A stretch of 64,000 nt of DNA. It comes from Metellina segmentata. Lineage: Eukaryota; Arthropoda; Arachnida; Araneae; Tetragnathidae. The translations under genes and the position numbers were made by a program. The notes under the pieces were generated by a model. The model was not told the DNA's origin and made no database searches. It saw only the letters and a program-made list of their open reading frames with translations. Location of the stretch: NCBI GenBank assembly GCA_947359465.1, contig OX375877.1:54080944-54144943 (forward strand), in the 5' to 3' direction. This document shows positions 21,481 through 32,631 of this stretch, one piece after another (position 1 is the first letter of the stretch; the number at the start of each line of letters is the position of its first letter).

Positions 21481-23184
21481 CACTTTTTATCGTGATTGCA
21501 TCAGATCGCATCTCGAGCTATCTTGAGGTTCAAACATTCGGTTTGTAAAAACATTTTGTTGACTTAACGCATGTTGTGTTTAAGACTTTTGAGAGACTAC
21601 TGTAAAAATAATTTCCGAAGTGCACAATGAATAAATTAGTTTTTGCTTTGGGTGCCGAATTCGGGTCGTGCCACAAGTTGATATCTCCTCTAACGCATCC
21701 ACGATCTTAATTAGATCTGCTTTGAATTTTATAACACCATTGGGTCTTTCAACCCATCGAGTTTCGAAAAGTCCAGAAAGTTGTTCCCCAATGTTTTTCC
21801 AAGACGCTACTTTTCGCTGAACACGTGAAAAAACTCACAACTTGTTTAATGATGCCAACAGAATTACGCACGCTTGATACGGATGAAGATTTGGATAGAG
21901 TCAAATTCAGTCGTTGGCTGATACATGGACAATGGGTTGCATTTACAGCAATTTTTTTTAGCTTCCTTTACATCATCTTAGATGTCATCACACTACACGT
22001 GTCTGTACCAATACTAACCATCCTGGAAGTACCCGGTCCCAAATTCTCAACTATCTTAAAAACTTTTTTGACCAACCGCAACTCCAATCGCTATTAATTC
22101 AGCCCAAGTTGACACGGTTGTGGGTTTCTTTGGTAGTGCAATTATTTGATTTGGTAAAGCAGCAAACCTATCTAAAAAAGTTAAGAAATTTTCTTGAACT
22201 TCCATTCTTCTTGATTCACCAGTCACGTATCTTAGTACAAATATCAATTGTGAAATATGGGAAACATCTGTATATATATATATAGTTTCATTAAACACTG
22301 CAATACATACCTGTTTCACGAACTTGTGCAATGATATGAAACTGGATTTCCATAGCAAACCATTGAATTATGTCATTTTGAATGGTTTTGCTTATGAACG
22401 GAGTGTTAGGTGACTAAATGTTTACGAAAAACTTCGTCTCCAGCGAACATTCTGAAACGCAACAAAGAACGAAATTTTCCTTCATTTGCCGTTGATGCCA
22501 ATGAAAGTCCAATGTTACCATCATCTCTGTGACCATACAAACCTAGGTTTTGCATGCCATATAGCTGGCTGTACAGTTTCAATAATTGATAGCATAATTT
22601 TTCGATTCCAATCGATTTTTTCTTGGTGATAAGTACATACTTGATTAGCAACATCTCGAGAAGTAAGTAATAAAGTTTGAGTCTGCCTCTAATGCTTGCT
22701 TATGAGATTGGGGCTCACCTTTAGATAAGAGGAGACGAACATCGGAAGGAAGCGGTCGCTCTTTAAGGTACTCCGATTTGACGAGCCTTTTGGCTTTGTG
22801 GCAGATTCTATCCATGATAATGCTGTGCTTTCGTACTCTTTAATGAATCTTAACTTGTGTAAATAATTTTCAAATATATATTTTAAATAAAGTTAACTCT
22901 GCTGTAACCAGTCGAATCTCTAATTAAAAACCAGAAACGTTACAGTGGATAAACTGATGGAGGGAGAGCAAGGCCAAGGTCTCCCACTACCTATTTTTTT
23001 AATTATATAATTTATTTGTAAAAACTTCGGCGTTCGTCATGCGTTTGGGAAAAATCCTGAAATCCTCCACTGTGTGCATGCTGCTGAATATTTTTTGAAT
23101 TCGTATTACTTTTTAAGGTATTTAGCTATTTGATCTATTATATAATTAAATGCGTTGCCCGTGCCAGTTGCTTTTGTGGGGTTA

Positions 23185-23425
23185 TTGGTTTGCTTCGCAA
23201 ACCAAATAGGAATTCATAGCCTATTGGATAACAGCCACAAAGGAGTTGCCCGTGGTGTTGGTTTGCTTCGTAAACCAAAAAGACGTTGCCCGTGACGGTA
23301 CTTTTCGTTAAAGTCACATTGTCCGTGGTTTTGGTTTGCTTCGCAAACCAAATGGGCGTTGCATGTGACAGTTCTTGTCGTGGAGGTCAAATTGCCCGTT
23401 TGGTAGTTTGCTTCGCAAGCCAAAA
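23185..23425. repeat. 73-bp tandem repeat, four units with palindromic core
   Basis: The palindromic core TTGGTTTGCTTCGCAAACCA recurs at about 23185, 23258, 23331 and 23403, spaced 73, 73 and 72 bp. The third and fourth are slightly altered. Between cores run GTTGCCCGTG and CAGTTCTT-like words. The core is the same palindrome (on the other strand) as near Helitron 3' ends at 27270 and 54661, so the array probably derives from a Helitron terminus. Confidence 0.75.
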
Positions 23426-23430
23426 AATAT

Positions 23431-24255
23431 AAATATTTTGTTGAAATATTATTTACTAATACAAAATCAAACGTATAAGGTATCTATCTGGTATCAAATT
23501 TTCCGCAGATTTCAAATCCGTTGAAATTTTTAATCTATCTTTAAAGATCCCGATGTTACAAAAAAGAACTAAATAATGCCAGCCAAAATGTTTTTCTTTT
23601 CTTTTTTTTCTTCTGCTGAAATCGTAAGAGGGCTGGAAATGTAATATGTTTATTTTTGGAACGCGTATGTTAGGGTGATGTTACATTCTCTTTCAAAAAT
23701 ATAAAAGATATTCAATTTAAAAATTTTATTTGTTTAAAGAAAATTATAATTTTATGTATCGATCTCATGTGAAATGTTCCGCAGATTTCAAATCCGTTGG
23801 AAATTTTTACTCCATCTTTAACGGTTTAGGAGATAAAAAAAAAGAACTACATAACTAAAGTTAAAACTTTGTTTTTTATCGTCCACTGGAAAATCATTCC
23901 TCCGGGCAAAATGAAAACGGATACGGAAAAAATAAATTTAGAATCTGTCATATCTTTATTCTGTTGCTATTCCAAAGAAAACAACAATAATTAAAATTCA
24001 TTAAATTCATTTTAAAATGTTCTAGATTAAAATTTAAAAGTCGGGCTGGATTATAAAAATGCAAAAAATCGGACTACCTATGTGCCAAATTTCATTATTG
24101 TAAGTGCCATAGATTCTTCAGGACATGGCGAACACCCAATACACGAACTATACTTATAATAGTAGAGATTCGGTTTATGAAATGTAGTAATCCTATTTTG
24201 TGAAATCGAGATGCAACTTGTCGGTACAATTTGTCGATGCAAAATTCAGTACAGG
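23431..24255. other. AT-rich spacer, no gene seen
   Basis: Contains a loosely repeated phrase (TTCCGCAGATTTCAAATCCG at about 23500 and 23776), probably Helitron-related. No gene is seen. Confidence 0.5.
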
Positions 24256-24859
24256 TATATTAAAAAAAAAGTTACCGCCGCGGTCGTCGCCGCCGCAGGA
24301 TTGAAAACTGTGTTATTTAGCTTGATTCATAGACGGTTTCCCGAGAAAGTAAGGATTAGAAAATTACAAAATTAACATGGTTTGTTCTTCATCGTGTTCT
24401 CTGGACGATTTTTTTCCGATGCGGCTATTAGTTTAGAGTTTATTTAGCGTCTAAGTTGAAAAAGCGAAATTTCTACCGCGAGTGAACAAAACACATACAA
24501 ATTTGCAGTCTTCAGCCGTGAGTTTTTTTTTTAACGAGTACCTCTAAACGTGAATTTTTGCAGCTCGTAGAGTTTTTTTAGAAATTTCAATTTAGTTGCT
24601 GATATTATTTTTTTGAAATTCGGGAAAAATCGGGACATTTTAGTTATTTTTTTTAAACTGTCATACCTATATCTTATAACTAGTATTAGTTTTCAAATTT
24701 GAGTATACCTTAGAATGTGCTCTTTCTTACGGTACAATTATTTTTGAAATTGGTTAATAAATAAAGTGGATGGAATTAAAAGTTGGTCATACAATTTTCA
24801 ACTTTTAGATTGTAATTTCCGATACAAAACTAAAACACTGTCATATCTATAGCTTAATA

Positions 24860-25691
24860 CAGGGGTCGAAATACCCGGGTGCACAGGTGCACTGTGCACA
24901 TGAAAATAAAATTGTGCACCTAATTTTTTACCGCCGGGTGTACGTAGTGCACCTAATGTTAAAAAAAACGGAAGGGAACGTGTTTCATGTTATTTTGATG
25001 CTTGAACAAAATATTAGTATTGACCTCTCTCGCTCTAAAGGAACGTAAATTAAATTCCTAAACACACACTATGCAAAAACAAAATCACTGGGCCGTAACG
25101 GGTTTATACAGGAGGAAGTTTTACTTGTGCCACTGCCACCAGAACTTTCCGATGATCGAAACCTTTTCCAGTTGGCTCTGTTGAAGCGACTGTCGCGATA
25201 GCCAGAGAAGAGAGAATTTATATCACTCGACCACCCGCGAACGATAGGCATCCCACATTTTTGTAAACACCTCGTGTTTCAATAAAGTGTAAAGCCGTAG
25301 GAATTCCTGAGAATTGTCTAACAAAATTTTTAACAAATATTTTTATTACTTATCTTTAAATTCAGATTTTATCTACTTAAAATAAAATGTTCTCGTTTAT
25401 TTTTGCCCACCAATGTCCAATGACTGAATATTTGTAAGTAATAATTTCGCAGATAAATAAAATTGTTTCAATATTTTTATTTACTATCTACTACTAAAAT
25501 ATCTAAACCCTACTAACTATCTACTAACTACTACTAAACTATCATACCCAACTAATAAAGTAGTTTTCATTACATTAATGCTCTTACATTACGTTTTTTT
25601 TAAATATGCACCTAAAACATAATCTGTGCACTAAATTTAAAACTTAGGTGCACCTTGTGCACCTGTATTAAAAAATCTATTTCGAGGCCTG
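24860..25691. mobile_element. 832-bp non-autonomous hAT, 8-bp TSD GCTTAATA
   Basis: Ends are CAGGGGTCGAAATA on the left and TATTTCGAGGCCTG on the right. GCTTAATA is duplicated at 24852-24859 and 25692-25699. The subterminal regions are rich in GTGCAC words in both orientations. A 60-codon minus-strand frame (25069-25251, WKRFRSSESSGGSGTSKTSS) is present but I do not recognise it, and it may be chance. Confidence 0.85.
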
Positions 25692-25782
25692 GCTTAATAC
25701 AATTAGTTTTAAAATTTAAAAATACCACATGAAAGCTTAGAATGCACAGTTTCTTACTGTAAAATATTTTAAAATTGGTTCA

Positions 25783-26987
25783 CTAGGGGGCTCCACCTCC
25801 TGCTCGCTATCGCACGTCAACCCCCAATCATTTTTTGTTCGCTTTGCGAACTATGCTTTTCAACAATGAGGGGTAGGGGATTGCTTCACAATCCATCCCC
25901 ATTATGGATCTATGCTGGATTGATCCCGGACCTCTAGTCAGGCCCTGATTTACCATTAGGCCCGTGAGGCACGGGCCTAGGGCCCCTATAATTTAGAGGG
26001 CCCCTAAGTTTCAAAAGTATCTAAAAATTATAAAAAGTTTTTAAGTAGTTACATAAATTATTGGGTATTTACGTAAATGTCCGTCGACCGTTTCCCCCAC
26101 TATCGCATTCTTGTAATTACATTAATTATCTAACTATTATGTTTTAATTTTCATCTGCTTTATTTTGTTTTGCCAATAATTATAAGTAATGTCACGATTT
26201 TCTCAAACTTTTTGGTGATATCTGTGAAACGGTCAACAGTCAAATACGTAAGTACCAATTATTGTTATAAAATTAGTTTTTGTGACGAACAAATAATATG
26301 GGGGGGCCCCTTCCTGCGTGTTGTGCCTACTATACCAAATTTTCTAAATCGGGCCCTGCCTCTAGTACGACATTAATTGAAGGTTCCCTTCCCTCCCTAT
26401 TGCGATATTTATCGCATGCGCCCGAGTAACGGAAAATAACCTACATTTTTTAAGAGATAAGCGGATTCGTATGTAAGCCGACCCCAGTAGTTTAGCTTTA
26501 GAAAACGTTCCAAAAATTCTCGGTTCATACACTGAAATGTAGTGTAAATAAAAACAAAAGGTTTTTTTTAAATGTCAAGTACAAAACATCTCATTTCCAC
26601 ATAAAAAAAGGAAATATTTTAGCATAACACATTGTTAAAATTCAGAGGAAATCTCATCATAATTTTAAATGTTTTAGCTAATACCTGTTGTTTGTTGTAA
26701 TAGTACTTCTTAATATTTTCATATTCGACTGTTACTATGGAAACGGTGACCGAATTTGCCGAATCTTCTGAAAGCATTGCAAACTTTTTAACGTGTGCTC
26801 TCAAATTTTATGAATGAATTAATGAAAAAATATAACTGTTAATCGCGTCTGCGCGTGCTCCAAATTCATTTGCCCGTTGAACCACAAGACTCGCTATTAC
26901 CAATCACAAAACGAATAAACCTGAAATAGATTGCAATTTTTTTTTATAATAGAAAGAAAGATAAATAAATTTGATGCAGTAAAAAAT
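25783..26987 (-). mobile_element. inverted Helitron 3' end and following sequence, nested in the Helitron at 24256
   Basis: CTAGGGGGCTCCACCTCC at 25783-25800 is the reverse complement of a Helitron terminus (GGGGGC..GCCCCCTAG), followed by GCTCGCT and a GATTGCTTCACAATCC palindrome, so its 3' end faces left. The host Helitron sequence stops at GGTTCA just before and resumes around 26988. The 5' end of this insertion is not identifiable, so the right limit is inferred from where the host resumes. It contains a small hAT at 25939-26358. Confidence 0.55.
25939..26358. mobile_element. 420-bp hAT MITE, 8-bp TSD CCTCTAGT
   Basis: CAGGCCCTGATTTA on the left and TAAATCGGGCCCTG on the right are near-perfect inverted ends. 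CCTCTAGT is duplicated at 25931-25938 and 26359-26366. The interior opens with GGCCC-rich subterminal words and is non-coding. Confidence 0.88.
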
Positions 26988-27358
26988 TGACAAATTTCGT
27001 ATTAAAAATGTTTGCCAAATATCAAATTTATCGTTGCAATAATTATCATAGAAACGATTTTTTTTTATTTGGAGAGGAAAAGGGCTCGCTTTTTTCACTC
27101 GGTTTTCAGACGGTTTACCGAGAAAGAACAGATCAGAAAATTTCGAGATAACACGGTTTATTTAAAATTGTACAGTAAACAAGGTGGGGAAGGTATTTTA
27201 CTGATGCGGCTATTAGTTTAGGGTGCATTAAGTGTTAAAGTAAAAAAAAGGAAATCACTTGCGAAAGGAGTCTTGGTTTGCGAAGCAAACCAAATGGGAT
27301 TGCGTAGCAATTACGGGCGGTTGGTGAGCGTAAGCGAGCAGGGGGCGGAACCCCCTAG

Positions 27359-27703
27359 TTTAATACATAATTCTTAAATGCTTCAAACTTTATCTTTTAT
27401 TTTAATTTCACAGGTGGGTGGATACAAACAATTTTGTTCAGCAAGAAATAACAATTTAAAAAATTAACTCAAATTCATACTATCAATTGATAACATTTGT
27501 ATCGTGTAAGATACGAAAGAACATAATTAGCCTAGTGGGCGCCAAAAAATCATCGCTAAGATAGATAACGATTTCACATAAGTTTCTAAAGTTCGCTTTA
27601 TTATTTTTAATATTTTAGTCCGTAATATATGCAATTTATAATAGCAAACACGTGACCATCAGTAATTTTATTGTAAACATTTTATTAAAAGATTTACAAT
27701 ACT
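27359..27703. other. AT-rich spacer, no gene seen
   Basis: Nothing coding or repeated that I can support. Confidence 0.5.
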
Positions 27704-29261
27704 TTAAGAGGTGATAGTACACATCCAAACAAATAACTTTCATCAAAAAATGCATGGTCGGAATTAAAACGCAAAGGTGCTAGAGGGCGCCGAAGGTGTT
27801 GTTTTAGAGACATAAACACACAAAGAGAGAATAAGTGACAAGCAAGTTTCATGACATGTGATAACAATAAGTGTTCAAAACAGTGACCGGCAGTGGCTAT
27901 GCATGAGGTACAACGGCGAAGAAAGAATTGGTGAACTTTCTGAAAAACGCCAGGCATACCGCGTACTTTCCCTACAGCGGCCGAAAGTCTGGCGACGAGA
28001 TCTTCTGCAGATTCAACGGGGGTCTATACATAACAGCCTTCAGCTGTTCCCACAAAAAGAAATCATTACATGAAATATCTGTCGAGCGTGGTGGTCAAGC
28101 TACAGAACCACCTCGGCCAAGCTACAGGACCACCTCGGCCAATCCATCGGTTCGGAAAAGTAAAATCCAGATAGCTTCGCACCTCTTGTGCATAATGGGC
28201 TGGTGCTCCATCTTACTGGAACCACATTACATGTTTATGGGAATGTCCTTCAACATGTCTGACAGCATCTGTTGCAGAAACGTGAGGAATTTTGCCCGTC
28301 AAGTCGTTCAGGCAGAAGATAAGGTACCGAGTAGGTGGTCTCCGATTATTCCTGCCCAAACATTGATAGAAAAGTGCCGCTGATGAGCATGTGAATAAGT
28401 GACATGTGGATTTACATCCGCCCAAACATGTTGATTGTGGGTGTTAAATGCACCTTCATATGTAAATGTACATTCATCCGTGAAAAGCGCAGTTGCCACA
28501 AAATCTGGATTTACTGCGTTCTTCTGCAGAAACCAGCGAGTGAATTCCACACGACGAGGATAATCGTTTTGAGTCAGCTACTGAACTCGTTGAGCATGGT
28601 AAGGATACAAACGTCCAGCCTTCAGTCCTCGCCATATCGTGGATTGTGATACATGTAACTGCCTAGTCACTGCTTGGGTACTTGTACTTGGCTGATCAGC
28701 CACCATAGCCAGAATGGCTTATTCCATGACTGACGTTGTCCGTCTTTGCACGACCTGAATTCGACCGGGAAGCGATAAAGAATCCCGTCTCGCACAACTG
28801 TTGGTGCAAGCGCTCAAATGTTTTACGGTCGGGCAACCGCCTATTGGGAAACCTCTCTCCGCACAATCGTTGAGCCTCTGAGCCATTTCTATTTCCAAGT
28901 CTGTAGATAAAATACATATCAGCCTTTTCCTTATTAGTGAAGGGCAACATCTTCCGATATGTTCCTACCGCGATTGCCAGTTGCACGCTCGGATCAGCGG
29001 TTTTTATGTATTAATAGAAGCGAAAATTTGCATGCTAGTTATTCTTTTCCCCCATAACACATTTGCATGCTATTACTGTCGTTCTTCTACCAATAACTCG
29101 CAATAAGAATGGAGCTTTAACATTTGCAAGGATCAAGTTTTCAAATGCGCCAGCACCTTTGCGTTTTGTTTCCGACCATGCATTATCGGATGAAAATTGT
29201 TTATTTGGATGTGTACTATCACCTCTTAAAGTTTTTCCCAACTATTATTAAACACCCTGTA
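27704..29261 (-). mobile_element. mariner-like element (DUF4817 type), decayed
   Basis: Long inverted ends are visible: TTTAAGAGGTGATAGTACAC at 27703 and its reverse complement around 29210-29232, both continuing through CATGCATTGG/ATGCATGGTC-type sequence to GCAAAGGTGCT. The right end closes with AACACCCTG followed by TA, the ACAGGGTGTTT terminus common to this group. The left end has lost that outermost part, so its limit is uncertain. The transposase is on the minus strand. Confidence 0.75.
27850..28990 (-). pseudogene. mariner-like transposase pseudogene with DUF4817 N-terminus
   Basis: Minus-strand order: MLPFTNKEKADMYFIYRLGN and PNRRLPDRKTFERLHQQLCE (28950-28800) form the DUF4817 helix-turn-helix region. 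Then comes NPDFVATALFTDECTFTYEG with HVWADVNPHVTYSHAHQRHF and INVWAGIIGDHLLG (28510-28320), the catalytic core around the first acidic residue, in the order usual for the group (FTDE.TF, H.WA..NPH). A decayed C-terminus (RRCTSCIATAGHCFEHLL, about 27910-27860) follows. Several frame changes and stops lie between. Non-functional. Confidence 0.82.
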
Positions 29262-30063
29262 TATATATTTGATCACAAACCTATCAAATACTTTTTTTAT
29301 TGAAACGGGAAATGGTCCGTATTTAATAATTCCAAGCTTCGAACATCTATTTTTGTCACAATAGCAAATACTAAAAAACATAAAACAGACCTAAAAACAC
29401 ACGCAAATCGGACACCTGTGAAATGTAATGTTTCCATGTGTTACTTTGAAGAACTTTTCCATTATTTTGATGAAAGGCTAAAAAAGACAGCTTTTGCAAT
29501 AAAATTTTAAATCGTAATTTTAACTACGTCCTTATAAAATTCATGAAAATAGTAAAAAATAAGAGTAGTACTAGTACTTCTGTGACTCACTGAATGTTTA
29601 GTGACCTGATACTTTCTACTTTCTCAGAAAAGAGAAAATGCTACAAACCCGAATCTTAAAATCATGACAGGCTAAAAAGCATATTTCGACTTCCGTATGG
29701 GGAAGTAAATTATTTTTAAAAAGCACTGTGTGTGTATGTGTGCCTAGTATAATGCTACATTTTTACCAGCATTTATTATGAATCTGTTTTCATCAGACAA
29801 TATCACACTTATTTTGAACAGATGCTCAAATTCCACAGAACAATCGAATATCAAACACGATTTTAGCATATCGTCAATAAAAATTTCAAATTATGAATTT
29901 GATTGAAGATCATAAATTTAATCCATGGAACAAGAGTTGATTTTGTCCTAAATGTTACTAAAATGGCAATAAACCACTTTGTAATAAAACCCCAAAATTT
30001 ATCATGCGATAGCATTTGGACTCAGCAGAAGTAAAATCTTTGCAGACCGTTTGATTTGTTTGT
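29262..30063. other. AT-rich spacer, no gene seen
   Basis: Starts with a short TA run. No coding or repeat signal that I can support. Confidence 0.5.
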
Positions 30064-30775
30064 TTAAGGGGGTCCGGGACACATTGAAAAAAAAATTTTT
30101 ATTAATTAATTTTGAATTTTTTTGTACTGATTACTTATCTAACTAATAAGCAAAATCACAACACAAAATTTTTCCAAAAAATTTAAAATTAAAATTTTTT
30201 GAAAAAAAAGAGGGGTTTTTTAAATTGCTAAAACTCAAAATATTCTTGATCAATTTTCAAAACTCTTGCAGTAAATTATTCACAAATTTATAAACTTTCA
30301 TTTCGTTTCAGCAATTTAAAAAATATTAATTTAATAAAATATAAAAAATATTTGAATGAAAATTTTAAGGTACTTTTTTTTAAGAAGTCATATTTTTAAA
30401 AGTAAATATTTGTTTCAAATTTGCTGAATCAAAATTAAAGTATAATGTTTGAAAAAGATATATTCCAAATTTCAACCCTAAAACTTTATTGGTTTTCGAC
30501 TTATAGCAATTTGAATAAAGGAAATCTTGAAAAAATGTATCAGGGAGAAAAACGCATTTAAAGTTTTAAAGACAGATATTGTTGCCATGACAACAACTGT
30601 CAAGAGTGTTAGATTTTCAAAACAACGCATCACAAAAATTATTATATCTCTAGTTGTAATTAAGACAGAAACATGATTTAGACGTCTTTTTAAGCAGAAA
30701 AACACAGAGAATTTCTTAAAATATTAATAAAAAATTTCGAAAATTTGACGATTTTTGTGTCTTGGACCCCCTTAA
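30064..30775. mobile_element. 704-bp MITE with TTAA target sites
   Basis: TTAA at 30064-30067 and 30772-30775 flank inverted ends GGGGGTCCGGGACAC and GTGTCTTGGACCCCC (two mismatches). TTAA targets are typical of piggyBac and some Kolobok elements. The interior is AT-rich and non-coding. A second copy, lacking its first few bases, lies at 34690-35398. Confidence 0.82.
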
Positions 30776-31056
30776 CTGTAAATTCCTCTTGCGTCAGGGC
30801 CGTGGAAGCCGTTGGAAGAGCAACAATCAAGCAACCGGAGTTGCGAGTTCAAATCCAATAAAACACCATCGTGTACAAAGAGGCTGGTGCACGTTAAACC
30901 TGTCGTGGCCTCACGTTAGCTTGATGTGGAAGTTTGGAGAGTGGAGTGGTGCTAGCTCATGTGTGATCTCGTCATCTGACCGTGGTTCAAAATAACGTTT
31001 GTGTTCTCGAATCTTTTTCTTTGGGATGGATCCCGGACAGTCACAAATACCATGTA
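30072..31056 (+). repeat. ~0.99-kb direct duplication, copy 1 (MITE plus SINE)
   Basis: Nearly identical to 34690-35679. The visible differences are near the start (A-run length and an extra TTTTGAA in copy 2). Copy 1 includes the complete MITE and its SINE is cut after ACCATGTA, where related sequence of the 7.3-kb unit begins. Confidence 0.9.
30797..31056 (+). repeat. tRNA-derived SINE, 3' truncated
   Basis: Plus-strand copy with GCCGTTGGAAGAGCAAC, a B-box-like GCGAGTTCAAATCC, the GAGGCTGGTGCACGTTAAAC signature, GTGGAAGTTTGGAGAGTGGA, CATCTGACCGTGGTTCAAAA and GATCCCGGACAGTCACAAAT. It is cut at 31056, before the GCTCC..TGTGACG tail that copy 2 still has. Confidence 0.8.
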
Positions 31057-31128
31057 CTTTTATTTTCATTTCAATACACAATAAACTTTAAATATCAAGT
31101 AATTTAGTCATACATTACAAAAATTCAT

Positions 31129-31140
31129 TTTTCTGTAAAT
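31129..31140. repeat. 12-bp target duplication of LINE fragment, left copy
   Basis: TTTTCTGTAAAT, repeated at 31675-31686. The related sequence at 7429-7455 holds it once, which confirms an insertion. Confidence 0.85.
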
Positions 31141-31674
31141 GAAAATGAAATAATGGGTGAGCCGGAGAACTTAGGCCGAAGGCCTTCTATCTCCCTCAGA
31201 AAGTAGTTGGGAACTGAGCAGGTTTTGAAGTTCACTGAAATATGTAAGGTAGAGTGAGTGCAGTTGGTTGTCCAATGAAAACAGGTGGCTTAGAAATTGG
31301 GCAGATCAAGGACGAGTCCAATTGGAACAGTACATAAGATGCAAGATGACAAGGAAGGCTTAAGAATTATTAAATTAAAGAAAAAATAAAAGCAGGAGAT
31401 TTAAATAGTAAGAACATTAAGGATTAAGAATGACTCTGGGTCTTTTATTATATTCGGGTTGACGAGGGTCATATCTGGGATACACTGGATGGCAGGGTTA
31501 TCAATTAATTCAAGATTAGCATAAAAATTAGTAGCAAGTTTACTGAAGTAAGTTTTAAGTTCGGTAATTTCAAGATCTTCGCAAATTTTAGCGTTTCGGT
31601 AGTACCAGGGGTAACCACTGATAATACGTAGAGTAGAATTTTGAAGAGATTCAAGTTTTCGCTGCGTATCCGAA
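31141..31674 (-). mobile_element. 5'-truncated Jockey-like LINE fragment
   Basis: The minus strand encodes the C-terminus of a non-LTR retrotransposon reverse transcriptase protein (about 31670-31401): RKLESLQNSTLRIISGYPWY, RNAKICEDLEITELKTYFSK and LATNFYANLELIDNPAI. This is the usual Jockey ending, with LQN..LR.I.G.PWY and a short dispensable tail. The 5' part is missing, as is common for LINE insertions. It is bounded by a 12-bp target duplication. Its 3' end (31141 side) reads ATTTCATTTTC rather than a clean poly(A). Confidence 0.82.
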
Positions 31675-32099
31675 TTTTCTGTAAATATAATTAACCATAC
31701 AAGACTCAAAAAGAAACTTTTTGCATGAAAATTTAACTTATGACCATTAAGTGTAGAATTATTCAAATTTAAGTATTTCCAATCTTAATTTTTTTTTTTT
31801 ATCTTGAAACTTTTTTTTATAGAGAAAATGTTTATTTTTGTAAAAAATTGGGTAATTTAAAAAATTACTTAACATTTTGGCAATAACTGCTATCACAAAA
31901 ACACCTGCTTCAAGAAATAAAAACAAAACCACATAGAAACACATTTTGATAATAGAAATTACAAAAACATAAATACAAGTAAGGGATAGTTAAAAATCTG
32001 AAGGATGAGGAACCTGAAAATATAAAGTGTGCACATCAGTACAATACAAATGAGATCACAAACTCACCTTTTCGAGTCAACACTAATGTACACCTAATT

Positions 32100-32560
32100 C
32101 TGTTTGGACGAGCATGAGTATCATCTTGTGCGAATGTTTCAACAGTTTTACGAACAAATTCAGTTATTAATTGTTGTGTTTTGGTTAGGCCATTATATAA
32201 TTATCTGTAAGAGGCTACCAAGAACTTCAGTTCACGTTGAAATTTCCTAGCGCGTTTTTCATTAGGGTCATGTTTGACAAAATGATTACCCAATTTTCAG
32301 GTCAGTTCCAGACATTCTTTTACTAAACCTGCATTTAGAACAAGATCCTATTGTTCATTATCACTACATTCTGTGGGATTAGGAGTCTCAAAGCCAACCT
32401 CTTCTAATAATTCATCTTTGCTTACGGCTTTCTCGAATGATTCATGAATATCTTGAAATGATAGATCACTGAATCCTCCAGTTGCGTGTCATTGTAATGA
32501 TGTTGGGAATACAGTCGTGTTAGTTACCAAATACAATTAGAAAATTGTAGATACATACAT
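32100..32560 (-). pseudogene. pogo/Tigger-like transposase C-terminus, decayed (second copy)
   Basis: Homologous to 7861-8434. The minus strand reads DIHESFEKAVSKDELLEEVG, ETPNPTECSDNEQ, then VKHDPNEKRARKFQRELKFL and GLTKTQQLITEFVRKT, with fewer substitutions but still several stops. The order is conserved between the two copies, supporting a coding origin. The family call is tentative. Confidence 0.4.
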
Positions 32561-32631
32561 TGGTAAATGAAAACATGTATTCCAAAACGCATACACTACA
32601 TGTTATGCAATCTATTTGTGGGTGCAATATA

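Larger units (their letters stand above)
18955..22830 (-). pseudogene. hAT transposase pseudogene (TTF-zinc-finger/ZMYM1-like)
   Basis: Read on the minus strand from the right: LVKSEYLKERPLPSDVRLLL (near 22800-22720), LYGHRDDGNIGLSLASTANEGKFRSLLRFR (22560-22440), ISQLIFVLRYVTGESRRMEVQENFLTFLDR (22260-22160), a decayed central part, then beyond the nested element LLKVLVTLPITVATAKRSLFGLKRLKT (19190-19085), the hAT C-terminal dimerisation motif, and finally DRPVGLALLYVHFDIAISPE (about 19055-18990). These match the block order of transposase-like proteins annotated as TTF zinc finger or ZMYM1-like. Numerous stops and frame changes make it non-functional. The usual SER of the dimerisation motif reads AKRSL. 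Confidence 0.8.
18545..23072 (-). mobile_element. hAT transposon (ZMYM1/TTF-type), decayed, with nested insertion
   Basis: The left end CAGTGGCGGATTTTGG matches the reverse complement of the right end (CAGTGGAGGATTTCAGG), and TGTGCATG is duplicated on both sides. Both are hAT hallmarks. The transposase relic runs on the minus strand from about 22830 to 18955 and is split by a 1.8-kb TIR element at 19657-21480. Net length without the insert is about 2.7 kb. Confidence 0.88.
24256..27358 (+). mobile_element. non-autonomous Helitron with nested insertions
   Basis: The 5' end TATATTAAAAAAAAAGTTACC (24256 on) and GACGGTTTCCCGAGAAAGTA match the Helitron at 53236. The 3' end shows the palindrome GGTTTGCGAAGCAAACC (near 27273), the GTGAGCGTAAGCGAGC stretch and the GC-rich GGGGGCGGAACCCCC followed by CTAG|T at 27355-27359. 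Only 24256-24859, 25692-25782 and about 26988-27358 belong to it; the rest is inserted. No Rep/helicase gene is present, so it depends on another element. The leading TC of a canonical Helitron is not seen here. Confidence 0.7.

Noticed and set aside
23185..23425. CRISPR-like array
   Set aside because: Only four units, palindromic core with non-unique spacers, in clear eukaryotic DNA, and the core is shared with Helitron ends.
25069..25251. captured host exon in the 832-bp hAT
   Set aside because: The 60-codon serine-rich frame has no recognisable similarity and no splice evidence.
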